6,411 nt of DNA from Balneolales bacterium (GCA_007131535.1 SLQI01000424.1:1-6411), one strand, 5' to 3'; counted from the first letter of the stretch, positions 1-6,411 are shown. Notes: generated by a model from the letters alone, not told the origin. Numbers and translations: made by a program.

Positions 1-433
1 ATCTCGTGCATATTCAGGAAGAGGTTCATCAAACCGATAGGCATACATTTTACGAACTATATCAATCCTTGATTTCTCATTTGACCAAAGTGCAGCCTGC
101 TTTCTTGCAAGTGAAGAACGATCTGGGCCAAACGGCATACTGGAAGCATAAAGCCGAATTCCTTTTGACCCTACAGCCAGAACACCGGTTTGTTGGCGTG
201 CAAGTAATCGAAGTGCATCATGGCTGATCACGGTACCCGGCAAGTAAAATACAGGAAACTTGTTGAAATGGAATTTCATAAGCACCGGCATCCAATTTAT
301 CATTACCTGCAGTTGTGAAAACTAGGTTTCCGTCTTCTACTGCAAGCCTTCCTCGCTCCAGCCACATCAGGCCATGCCGGTCGGCATGTGGAACACGAGC
401 TGTCTCCAGGCCAAGTCTGCCTTTTAGTACCAT
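1..433 (-). pseudogene. cas1: Cas1e CRISPR integrase, N-terminal part, frameshifted and cut by the window edge
   Basis: Cas1 is the metal-dependent integrase that, with Cas2, inserts new spacers into the CRISPR array. The ATG at 431-433 opens a protein starting MVLKGRLGLETARVPHADRH, the typical N-terminus of non-enterobacterial I-E Cas1, followed by a beta-rich domain ending VSCILL. At about 240/241 the frame breaks. The first frame runs into TGA at 218-220, while the shifted frame resumes as PGTVISHDALRLLA and stays open to base 1 (80 codons), including YASSMPFGPDRSSLARKQAA and KMYAYRF. The family motif is LL-x-PGT-x-(V/I)SH, and here one residue's worth minus one base is missing, so a 2-nt deletion is the simplest reading. 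A TTG two codons upstream (437-439) is a less likely start. The catalytic Glu/His/Asp region lies beyond the window. The gene starts 41 nt after the PIN toxin stop. Identity is very secure. Whether the frameshift is real or a sequence error cannot be told. Confidence 0.93.
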
Positions 434-474
434 GGCCAATTTTTTTAATAAACCAATTGCACTATTGAGCTTAT

Positions 475-885
475 TTATATTCCAAACTGATTCAAAAACT
501 CTGAGATTGTCGTAATTTTCGTTTTACCGATTTCCCTCAAAACCAATAAGTCTTTATCACCGGTTAGCAGGTAATCAGCTTTCCCATCAATAGCGAGAGA
601 CAACAAAAAGTTATCTTTTGGATCACGGCACACAGATACTTCAGAAGTAACTTCAATAAAGTCCGCAACTTCATCAATAGTTTCTAGAAGATCAGTTAGA
701 TCCTTATTTGAAAAATACTTTTTCAGTTTTGGGCGATTTGCAACGGTTATAAACTCTTCAAGAAGTTCTTGGCTAAATAAAAGTGTACATTTTTGATCAA
801 AAAACAGTTTGTCGAGTTATTCAAACCTGCTGCTTTTAAAAAAACTGATCCAGAGATTTGTATCCAGAATCAGCCGCATCTTCAT
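475..885 (-). pseudogene. PIN-domain toxin (putative toxin-antitoxin RNase) with an in-frame stop
   Basis: This 136-codon frame encodes a PIN-family protein resembling the putative toxins of COG1569/TIGR00305; active members are Mg-dependent endoribonucleases neutralised by a neighbouring antitoxin. The ATG (883-885) overlaps the antitoxin stop in an ATGA, the usual arrangement of such pairs. The start reads MKMRLILDTNLWISF with the first PIN aspartate at residue 8. Acidic E43/E44 in SQELLEEF, D88/D91 in CRDPKDNFLLSLA and D110/D112 in LLTGDKDLL complete a plausible active site. Codon 23, however, is TAA (817-819), within RFE-stop-LDKLFF. A single C-to-T change from CAA (Gln) would explain it. 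Reading otherwise continues undisturbed to the TAA at 475-477. No Met codon follows the stop, and restart would lose D8, so no active toxin is expected unless the stop is read through or is a sequence error. It is too broken to appear as one open frame. Confidence 0.88.
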
Positions 886-1094
886 TTACGGTATCGTTCC
901 GTTCGGGCTTTCTCCACCTCTTTAGCAATCTCATCCTCATCCGGACCATTCCCGGATGTTGACCGTAATTTTTCTACAACTTCAGAGAAACTCTTGTTTG
1001 TGGATTTTCGAATCGAAATAAGATTTAAATCTGCCAAGTTTTTCAGCAGCTTTCTGGCTTTAGGGTTTAATATGTCTACTTTTATAGTTTCCAT
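882..1094 (-). CDS. Putative antitoxin partner of the PIN-family toxin
   Basis: A 70-aa, charged protein beginning METIKVDILNPKARKLL and ending ARTERYRK. It is intact, starts at ATG (1092-1094) and overlaps the start of the PIN toxin gene by 4 nt (ATGA). That organisation and size are what a toxin-antitoxin operon gives. The N-terminal IKVDILNPKARKLLKNLADL segment looks like the short strand-plus-helix opening of small antitoxins that precede COG1569-type PIN toxins. The C-terminal half is rich in Glu, Lys and Arg and is probably helical, suitable for wrapping the toxin. I do not recognise a clear ribbon-helix-helix or AbrB DNA-binding fold, so autoregulation is an inference. With its toxin interrupted, it may be an orphan. 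Function is assigned mainly from context and resemblance. Confidence 0.72.
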   Translation of the reverse strand: METIKVDILNPKARKLLKNLADLNLISIRKSTNKSFSEVVEKLRSTSGNGPDEDEIAKEVEKARTERYRK

Positions 1095-1152
1095 GCTATA
1101 ATGTACACAAATTGATTTCGTACCAAAAAGATTTACTCATCGGAAGTACTTA

Positions 1153-1166
1153 GATAACGAGTTATC
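1153..1166. promoter_or_regulatory. 14-nt perfect inverted repeat, possible operator upstream of the antitoxin gene
   Basis: The sequence GATAACGAGTTATC consists of two 6-nt perfect arms around a 2-nt centre. It lies in the 111-nt gap between cas6e and the antitoxin gene, 58 bases upstream of the antitoxin start codon. Toxin-antitoxin operons are commonly autorepressed through such palindromes, so a binding site is plausible. The short 2-nt centre makes an RNA hairpin unlikely, and no T-run follows it, so it is not a convincing terminator. The rest of the gap (1095-1205) shows no recognisable gene and no strong promoter. Confidence 0.3.
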
Positions 1167-1205
1167 GGTTTTGAAGTTGTTTTTCCGGTTAACTTTACTC
1201 AAGGA

Positions 1206-1979
1206 TTAGGCTCTGCGTATTTTCAGCATCCCAAACCCAAAACTTTTATGACGGCCAATTCCGCGATACAGCAGTTCTTTGAACTCATCTCCGTTTTGGA
1301 TTTTTAGCGTACCCGTAAACGTTACATCGGGCCGCTGAATAATTTTTACTTTCCGGTTAGGTTTGTGGTTTCTGCGGGACATCCGCTCAATGGAAAACCG
1401 TTTCACCTTGACTGAGGTCAAGTTCACCCCATCCTGCTTTTCAAAATAGCGGATCAGCCACTCTTTGTAGGTGTTTTCCCGATCCACTTCCACACTTTCA
1501 TCATCGATTTCCCAAACTTTGGAAAGAAATACATCGATCTCCTGGCCCTTTTTCCATTTTAAACCATCGGAAGCTTTACGAACTACAGGGCACGTACGCA
1601 ATTCAAAGCCCAATTCCATTCCATCCGAGAATTCGTTCGGCATCGGTTTGGAGGCAATTCGATCCCAGTCAACGATCTCATATACTGTAGGGCTGGCAAA
1701 GCCTCTTGCAAGATTTTGAAGTGTCTCCCAATCAAATTCAGAATAGCACAAAACCCGGATTGCCTGTCCATTGTAGTCGACGATCTGCCTGTGATTGTCT
1801 TCTACTGAAAATGGACTTGGTGACTGGTCCTGGAAAAGTTCGGACAATGCGCAGTGGACCAAATAGTTATTGCCAACATTCTTTAATGGAAGATGAAGCA
1901 TTTTTCCCAATTGCATGAGTCGACGGGAATCGAGCCACATCTGTATCATATGTACGGTTTTAGTTTCAACTTCACTCAT
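1206..1979 (-). CDS. cas6e: Cas6e (CasE/Cse3) crRNA-processing endoribonuclease
   Basis: Cas6e cuts the pre-crRNA at the base of each repeat hairpin and stays bound to the 3' handle as the head of Cascade. The predicted product is 257 aa. I chose ATG at 1977-1979 (MSEVETK), which overlaps the cas5e stop by 8 nt. A longer frame from TTG at 2021 would add 14 residues lying over cas5e. The C-terminus carries the RAMP glycine-rich loop at residues 239-257 (RGIGRHKSFGFGMLKIRRA), closely matching GIGPAKSMGCGLLSL of E. coli CasE. Near the N-terminus NNYLVHCALSELF places Tyr39 and His42 with the three-residue spacing of the Tyr/His pair in the Thermus enzyme (YEMH), so His42 is the likely catalytic histidine. 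This is the last gene of the Cascade core. After it comes the operon's longest gap and then a foreign-looking cassette rather than cas1. Confidence 0.95.
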   Translation of the reverse strand: MSEVETKTVHMIQMWLDSRRLMQLGKMLHLPLKNVGNNYLVHCALSELFQDQSPSPFSVEDNHRQIVDYNGQAIRVLCYSEFDWETLQNLARGFASPTVYEIVDWDRIASKPMPNEFSDGMELGFELRTCPVVRKASDGLKWKKGQEIDVFLSKVWEIDDESVEVDRENTYKEWLIRYFEKQDGVNLTSVKVKRFSIERMSRRNHKPNRKVKIIQRPDVTFTGTLKIQNGDEFKELLYRGIGRHKSFGFGMLKIRRA

Positions 1980-2715
1980 TCGCAGCCTCTTCGATTTGAA
2001 TTTCAATTTCCCCTTTTGCAATCCATCGTTCGCCTACATGGATCTGATTTTCCCAATCGCGCCGATCAGTTACCGGCTGCTCCATATCCGCTTTGGGTTG
2101 ATTCTCCCCTTCATCCACAGGCCACCAGGCCGGGTACCGGTTACGTTCATCGGCGCGGCTTGAGAGTGGTGTTTTTTTCAAGGCATCTGTCAGTGATTCG
2201 CTTTTAGTCCTTTTAACAAAAAGCGGTGTTGCCGGCATACAGGCTTTTCGACCGATGAAGAGCGGTCGTTCCGGGTATTGAAGCGCCTTTTGAAGCTCAC
2301 CAATAGTCGGGGTTTCGTCTTCTGGCTGAAGCGTCAGGGCAACGGTGTGAATGGAATCGGCGCGGTAATCTCGCAAGCGAATATGTGTTCCTCGGCTTGA
2401 AGTGCCACCCTTACGTTCGTCCAGCCAGCCTTGAGTTGTCCATGCGTTCTGGTCCAGCATAAATTCCTGGGAAAGATCTACCGTTTGATAGTCCCGAAGA
2501 GGCTGCCCTGCACGATCCTGCCGCGATGCATATCGAAGTCGATTTTGGAGTGATTCCAGCTTCTCGAAGTCTCTGTGATCGTACCCAAGCGCATTCCCCA
2601 GCATTCCGGCAATCATGGATAGAGCAGGATAGGGCTGCACCTTTCCGTGACGGTCAATAATGGGTGCTCCAAAACTGATCAGGGGAGCGTCCAGTCGCAG
2701 TATGAGAACCTCCAT
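1972..2715 (-). CDS. cas5e: Cas5e (CasD) Cascade subunit binding the crRNA 5' handle
   Basis: Cas5e is a RAMP-fold, non-catalytic subunit that hooks the crRNA 5' handle and links Cas7e to Cas8e at the foot of Cascade. The predicted product is 247 aa, close to the usual 220-250. The start is ATG at 2713-2715, only 2 nt after the cas7e stop, with an AAAGGGG stretch a few bases upstream that may act as a weak ribosome site. Family blocks seen in order are MEVLILRLDAPLISFG (1-16), SMIAGMLGNALGYDHRD (33-49), RDYQTVDL (74-81), THIRLRDYRAD (110-120) and RPLFIGRKACMPATPLF (150-166). The charged tail after residue 190 is variable in the family. An ATG-less extension upstream would overlap cas7e and is not favoured. 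The end overlaps cas6e by 8 nt, suggesting translational coupling. Confidence 0.96.
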   Translation of the reverse strand: MEVLILRLDAPLISFGAPIIDRHGKVQPYPALSMIAGMLGNALGYDHRDFEKLESLQNRLRYASRQDRAGQPLRDYQTVDLSQEFMLDQNAWTTQGWLDERKGGTSSRGTHIRLRDYRADSIHTVALTLQPEDETPTIGELQKALQYPERPLFIGRKACMPATPLFVKRTKSESLTDALKKTPLSSRADERNRYPAWWPVDEGENQPKADMEQPVTDRRDWENQIHVGERWIAKGEIEIQIEEAANE

Positions 2716-2717
2716 AG

Positions 2718-4013
2718 TTACGCCCCTTTTATTTGATTTGCTACCCAATCTGCAATTTTTGGCACAGATGTGGTTTCATCCAGCTCCAGTAACTCCAAAA
2801 ACGTCTCTTTGGGACCGGCTGCAGCAACTTTGCGATCTGTACTTTTTCCATACATCTGGTCCATATCCTTGACGTATGAACCGAGAGCATTGTAGCTGTT
2901 TGCCAATACACCATGATTGTTTTTGGCAACCGGCTGTTGAAATGCATTGGCGAGCGTTCTCGGCTGAGATGTACCGACTTCAACCATCAAGCACTGTGCG
3001 TAGGAGTAGGGTGCCGTCGATCCTAATTTGGCACCGGGGGATACGGTGGCAACAATATTAATCAGTCGTTTTATGACTTCCGCAGCCACCGAAGAATCTG
3101 CATTTTCCCAGTCACTTCGCTCAACACCTTCCAGGTTGGAGATCAGCAGTGGTATATCCACCACAACATAGTTATAGAAAAGACCACTGGAGAGTTCCGT
3201 ACTGTTGATGTGACCGGCCCCCAGCTCTCCGCTATCTTCTGGTTCGTCGCGGCGCAGTTCATCCACGGCAGAAAAGTAGTCGCTTTCGCTTTCCTCTTCA
3301 TGTGTGGTAAACGCATGGGCCACATGAATGGCGGCATCACCGCGAGCAAGAATATCGCTGGTTACCATACGCCCAAACATAGCGGCATCCAGGCCAGATG
3401 CTGACTTCAGTCCCTTTAGGTTTTTTTTCAGGTCACCCTTGTCAAAATCTCTCATTACTTCGGCGGCTTCGGAAACGATCTCTTTCTCAGTAACCTCACC
3501 ATTTTCCCAAAAAACTGACAACTCTTCTTTTACCTCGTCAAGTTTGGTCTTTACAAGATCCCGCAGGTAACGCATCTCTGGTTCGCCGAAGATGGTGATC
3601 TGATTGGTTTTCAGTGCTTCCCAGGGTTCATATTTATCATCTCCTTTACTGGGATCAATCAACTTTTCTACATCAGATTTTTTAGCTTTTTTTCCGCTAA
3701 GTAAAAACTCTTTTAGCGCACCTGTGCCTGCACGCACCAAAGGTTCGGGATATCCTTCATCAATTAATGGCTGGGCCAGTTTTCGCTGAAAGGTTTCACG
3801 GGAGCGGAAGGTGGTTTCAAACTCTTCCATATCATGCAGAGCGTTTTCCCCTTCGAAGTTACGCCAGTGGTACTTTAGGCACTGCGAGGAGACGCGAGTT
3901 CGTGTTGCACCCCCGAACGGCAGCCGTTTGGCAAAACCGGCATCATCACGGTTTAAAAGAGTTCCGGGATAGGATGTAAGCGTGTGGATTTGAAGAAATT
4001 TTGGTCGACTCAT
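2718..4013 (-). CDS. cas7e: Cas7e (CasC/Cse4) Cascade backbone subunit
   Basis: Cas7e polymerises along the crRNA (six copies in E. coli Cascade) and kinks it so that the spacer pairs with target DNA in segments. ATG at 4011-4013 gives 431 aa beginning MSRPKFLQIHTLTSYPG. A TTG three codons earlier (4020-4022) is a poorer start. Signature blocks are LNRDDAG (20-26), FGGATRTRVSSQCLKYHWR (33-51), MFGRMV (212-217), HVAHAFTTH (230-238), a DYFSAVDEL segment, GAGHINSTELSSG (265-277) and SPGAKLGSTAPYS (325-337). These match E. coli CasC blocks in order. It is longer than the 363-aa E. coli protein, the extra length lying mostly in a Lys/Glu-rich helical stretch at roughly residues 60-205, before MFGRMV. 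The 34-nt gap from cse2 is the widest inside the Cascade core, so this abundant subunit may be initiated independently. Confidence 0.97.
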   Translation of the reverse strand: MSRPKFLQIHTLTSYPGTLLNRDDAGFAKRLPFGGATRTRVSSQCLKYHWRNFEGENALHDMEEFETTFRSRETFQRKLAQPLIDEGYPEPLVRAGTGALKEFLLSGKKAKKSDVEKLIDPSKGDDKYEPWEALKTNQITIFGEPEMRYLRDLVKTKLDEVKEELSVFWENGEVTEKEIVSEAAEVMRDFDKGDLKKNLKGLKSASGLDAAMFGRMVTSDILARGDAAIHVAHAFTTHEEESESDYFSAVDELRRDEPEDSGELGAGHINSTELSSGLFYNYVVVDIPLLISNLEGVERSDWENADSSVAAEVIKRLINIVATVSPGAKLGSTAPYSYAQCLMVEVGTSQPRTLANAFQQPVAKNNHGVLANSYNALGSYVKDMDQMYGKSTDRKVAAAGPKETFLELLELDETTSVPKIADWVANQIKGA

Positions 4014-4047
4014 AATCGTCAAATGTTTTATTGATTGGTATTAAATA

Positions 4048-4593
4048 TTAATTGGATTCTTGTTCTTTGGAATAAATTCGGGAATAGTATTCGCGCGAAA
4101 TACTCAAACGAATGCGTTCCCCGGCATCACCGGACTGGAAAAACAGAAGCCGGGCCACATCGGTCCAGTTTGCTTCCTGGTTTTTACTTGCAAGGAATTG
4201 TGCTACCCGCCTCAGATGGGTTTCCAGGGTTTCATCTTTTGCCCGCATAAGCTGCACAAAACGTAGTTCGGACCAGCCCGCTTCTGCGAGAGCCGCCCCA
4301 AGTGATATGCTGTAGTTGTGGAGACCTGCACAGTGTGCCATTCCCATGAACAGAGTGGCCCAGCGCCGCTCCCACTGCTCTTGGCTGATCCAGGAGGGGG
4401 AATCATTCAGATTCTGCATCATCAAAAGTCGCCACAGGGCCGGGGTAAAGGGTTGGTCGGGAGAAATACGTCGCAAATCCGCCAGTTCGCCGGATGATAT
4501 AGCTCCATCCTTTTTCATTATACCGGCAATGTTTCCAACGATTTTTCCGTAGTCGATCTTCGTACTTGTTTCAGTTGCTATTTCAGTGTTCAT
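4048..4593 (-). CDS. cse2: Cse2 (CasB/Cas11e) Cascade small subunit
   Basis: Cse2 is the all-helical small subunit, two copies of which form the belly of Cascade and stabilise the displaced and target DNA strands of the R-loop. The product is 181 aa, a little longer than E. coli CasB (160), with about 20 polar residues added at the N-terminus. Family blocks are SISLGAALAEAG (95-106), FVQLMRAKDETL (112-123) and WTDVARLLFF (143-152). They align with ISLGRALANSG, FQLIRADRTAD and WPLMARMLTWW of CasB. The start codon ATG (4591-4593) overlaps the cas8e stop in an ATGA, so translation is probably coupled to cas8e. The gene is intact and ends with TAA at 4048-4050. Confidence 0.95.
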   Translation of the reverse strand: MNTEIATETSTKIDYGKIVGNIAGIMKKDGAISSGELADLRRISPDQPFTPALWRLLMMQNLNDSPSWISQEQWERRWATLFMGMAHCAGLHNYSISLGAALAEAGWSELRFVQLMRAKDETLETHLRRVAQFLASKNQEANWTDVARLLFFQSGDAGERIRLSISREYYSRIYSKEQESN

Positions 4594-6152
4594 AATATTT
4601 CCTCTGTTTGATTAATAGGTGTGGTTTTCTTCCCGGCATATTCAAAAATTTTATTCACCTGACCATAAAACATGGAATTGGCCTTGCTCAGCGCCCGAAG
4701 CCGTCGTAGTTGGGATATTGGGGTACTCCGCTGGGCTTCTTTAAATATGGTTTCAGCTTCTTCCAGCAAAATTTCCTCCCACTGTTGTTTCGCTTCTTCC
4801 GAACCCAGGTCAACCGATGCCCAAAGCGAATCAAAAAACTGCCGGTCGATCTCCTGATCGAAACGGTTGATCCAAGGGGCTACTTTTGAGTAGTCTACTT
4901 TTTGATCCGTTCCGCTGCTTAACAAAGCGGAAAGTGCCGGCCTGAGAATTTTTCGTTGGGCATCGTAGGTTAAAGAGATTCGATTTTTTGCTCTTTTTGC
5001 CAAGGTTTGTTTTAGTGATGTATTGCCAAACAAAGAAGCCGTCACGTTGGGAGGAATTGGAATAATACGCTTGTGCAAACCATCCGTTTTTCCCTGGCCC
5101 CTTACCAATGCCTGGCAAATCAAAAAAGCTCCATCTTTTTCATCATTTTGAAATTCAAGTGCAATAGGTTTGGCGTATTCTTCTCCAAGTAAAAGTTGTT
5201 GAATCAATTCGTATGTAAATCCGGACTCTCCAAGTGTTAGTGCTTTTACACCTTTCTTTTCTATGGGTGTCCAGGGGTCCTCAGTTCTTCCATTCAGGTC
5301 ATCAGGAGCTGAAATACGACCTGCTTTTGTGTTTGTGCGAAGACATAAAAGTCGGTTATCATCTCTTTTAAATCTGATCCTTCGACAAATTTCTATAAAA
5401 AATGGATCGCATTTGTTAATTGGAATGCTGCTGTTTTTCTCACCATCCCATGGTGGTATCCAAAGTAATGCTGGGCCATTCAGTTCATTCATATCCAAGA
5501 GCGACTGCCTGTGTTTTAATAATACATTCATATCCCTCTGAAAACGATGTCCCCAATTTTTTTCCGGACTTAATCCAACCAAGGGGCGATTTCCAAAACC
5601 ACCGTTCATACGAACGACTCCGTAATTCCCTCTCCCTAAAAAGCCTTCCATTGTCTGTAATGTGATTAGTGCAAATAACCAGTGCTCAGGATCAGGCCTG
5701 AGAATTCGGCTTCCTTTCAAATCATGGTTTTTGGATGTAACCAGCATATCGAGCTCATCCGGAGTTTGGATATCCGAACTGTATTTTGCTTTCTCGAGTG
5801 AACTTTCCGGCACAGGAGGCTGCATGAAGGCCGGTAGGGATACATCATCCACAACCAGGTGCCAGGCGGCTTCGCTGCCATCAGCCAGGTTGACCAACAG
5901 CTCTTTCCAGATATCCGGTTGGGTCGGAATGTCACCATTATTTTCCCGCGCCACGGCCATTGAGGCAAGCTGCACCAGGAAACTGTACCACGCCTGCTGC
6001 TGATGCGGCTGTAGGGCCTCAAAGCTTACAATTGAATTGTCCAGCAGGCTGCTCAGAATGGAGGGTAGGTTTGTAGCTTTGGTTTCACCGTTTTGATATC
6101 TGACGGTGATTACCGGTTCGTCCAAAAGTGAATAATGCATTGTTTTACCCAT
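4590..6152 (-). CDS. cas8e: Cas8e (CasA/Cse1) Cascade large subunit, PAM recognition
   Basis: Cas8e is the large subunit that reads the PAM, helps open the target duplex and recruits Cas3. The product is 520 aa, close to the family norm of about 500. It opens with the characteristic SLLDEPVITV segment (residues 8-17). The block TPDELDMLVTSKNHDLKGSR (130-149) fits the flexible L1-loop region that contacts PAM-side DNA. GRGNYGVVRMNGGFGNRPLV (173-192) is a hallmark of this non-enterobacterial branch of Cse1. From about residue 390 the chain is mainly helical, as expected for the C-terminal four-helix bundle. The start is ATG at 6150-6152, 17 nt after the cas3 stop. A second ATG at 6138-6140 (MHYSLLDEP) is equally plausible because relatives often begin right at that motif. 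Neither has a good Shine-Dalgarno. The end overlaps cse2 by 4 nt. Confidence 0.95.
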   Translation of the reverse strand: MGKTMHYSLLDEPVITVRYQNGETKATNLPSILSSLLDNSIVSFEALQPHQQQAWYSFLVQLASMAVARENNGDIPTQPDIWKELLVNLADGSEAAWHLVVDDVSLPAFMQPPVPESSLEKAKYSSDIQTPDELDMLVTSKNHDLKGSRILRPDPEHWLFALITLQTMEGFLGRGNYGVVRMNGGFGNRPLVGLSPEKNWGHRFQRDMNVLLKHRQSLLDMNELNGPALLWIPPWDGEKNSSIPINKCDPFFIEICRRIRFKRDDNRLLCLRTNTKAGRISAPDDLNGRTEDPWTPIEKKGVKALTLGESGFTYELIQQLLLGEEYAKPIALEFQNDEKDGAFLICQALVRGQGKTDGLHKRIIPIPPNVTASLFGNTSLKQTLAKRAKNRISLTYDAQRKILRPALSALLSSGTDQKVDYSKVAPWINRFDQEIDRQFFDSLWASVDLGSEEAKQQWEEILLEEAETIFKEAQRSTPISQLRRLRALSKANSMFYGQVNKIFEYAGKKTTPINQTEEIL

Positions 6153-6169
6153 TGTCCAAAGATTTTTAG

Positions 6170-6411
6170 TTAAGATTCCGGCTCCAGCCCGAAGCGGTCG
6201 TATCGAAAGGTTTTGCTGTAAAACGTAAACCGGAAGCCGCCGTCAAACGGCTGCACGGCATCTTCTGTGAGGTCGGTCTCTTCAGGCACTGTATTGATCT
6301 GCCACTCATTGATTTTCAGTTCGCTGACTTTCTCCCCGAAAGGCCCGTCTATAGGTTTAGGCAATTTGATTCGGTAGTCATCCCGTCCCAGTCGCGTTTT
6401 TACCTGTTGCA
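6170..6411 (-). CDS. cas3: Cas3 helicase-nuclease, C-terminal end only
   Basis: Only the last 79 or so residues are present; the gene runs off the right edge of the window. The frame is open from the edge to TAA at 6170-6172 and reads TRLGRDDYRIKLPKPIDGP, then EDAVQPFDGGFRFTFYSKTF and the end RYDRFGLEPES. The DGGFRF and FRYDRFGL blocks match the accessory C-terminal domain of type I-E Cas3, and the position directly before cas8e is the standard I-E order. The HD nuclease and SF2 helicase motifs are outside the window, so integrity of the enzyme cannot be judged. Cas3 is recruited by Cascade-bound R-loops to nick and processively degrade the target strand. Seventeen nucleotides separate it from cas8e, consistent with one operon. 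Confidence 0.9.
   Translation of the reverse strand, partial: QQVKTRLGRDDYRIKLPKPIDGPFGEKVSELKINEWQINTVPEETDLTEDAVQPFDGGFRFTFYSKTFRYDRFGLEPES

Noticed and set aside
6..227. Plus-strand 73-codon open frame at the left edge.
   Set aside because: It is the antisense shadow of the cas1 continuation, which carries clear Cas1 motifs on the minus strand.
793..1101. Plus-strand 102-codon open frame across the toxin-antitoxin region.
   Set aside because: It is antisense to the antitoxin and the start of the PIN toxin, has a low-complexity Ser/Phe-rich translation and resembles no family.
1098..1126. Sigma70-like boxes TTGGTA and CATTAT, 17 nt apart, just upstream of the antitoxin gene.
   Set aside because: Each box matches only four of six consensus bases and the -10-like box ends 3 nt before the ATG, so the transcript would start in the coding sequence. 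Not strong enough to list.
1095..1205. Rho-independent terminator after cas6e.
   Set aside because: The inverted repeat there has only a 2-nt centre and no T-run on the transcribed strand, so the operon may read through into the toxin-antitoxin pair and cas1.
1..6411. Search by eye for CRISPR repeats or a leader.
   Set aside because: No regularly spaced repeat of about 28-29 nt is visible; the array must lie outside the window, probably beyond cas1-cas2 on the left.

Overview
This window holds most of a type I-E CRISPR-Cas operon, all on the minus strand, so it is transcribed from high to low coordinates. In that order it carries the 3' end of cas3, then cas8e (cse1), cse2, cas7e, cas5e and cas6e. 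A small two-gene toxin-antitoxin-like cassette follows, then the first part of cas1. The CRISPR array, cas2, the rest of cas1 and most of cas3 lie outside the window. I see no CRISPR repeats, tRNA, rRNA, insertion sequence or origin.

Region by region: 6170-6411 is the cas3 C-terminus. 1206-6152 is the Cascade core, five apparently intact genes packed as one transcription unit with overlaps of 4 and 8 nt and gaps of 2, 17 and 34 nt. 1095-1205 is the only sizeable gap (111 nt) and holds a 14-nt perfect inverted repeat. 882-1094 is a 70-aa putative antitoxin. 475-885 is a PIN-family toxin gene broken by an in-frame TAA at codon 23. 1-433 is cas1e, broken by a frameshift near codon 65. No stretch above 300 nt lacks a gene.

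How the genes work together: Cas8e, Cse2, Cas7e, Cas5e and Cas6e form the crRNA-guided Cascade complex. Cas6e makes and keeps the crRNA, Cas7e forms the backbone, Cas5e caps the 5' end, Cas8e reads the PAM, and Cse2 forms the belly. Cas3 is then recruited to degrade the target. Cas1 with Cas2 would add spacers. As read here, the interference half looks functional, while the first adaptation gene and the neighbouring toxin are each disrupted. Either this lineage has lost spacer acquisition and toxin activity, or the sequence carries errors at these two sites.

Organism: composition is moderate (mid-40s percent GC by eye), and most starts lack a clear Shine-Dalgarno sequence. The Cas proteins are the non-enterobacterial I-E kind (a Cas1 beginning KGRLGLETARVPHADRHG). 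The PIN/antitoxin pair resembles those I associate with Bacteroidota and Balneolota/Rhodothermota. That phylum-level guess is weak.
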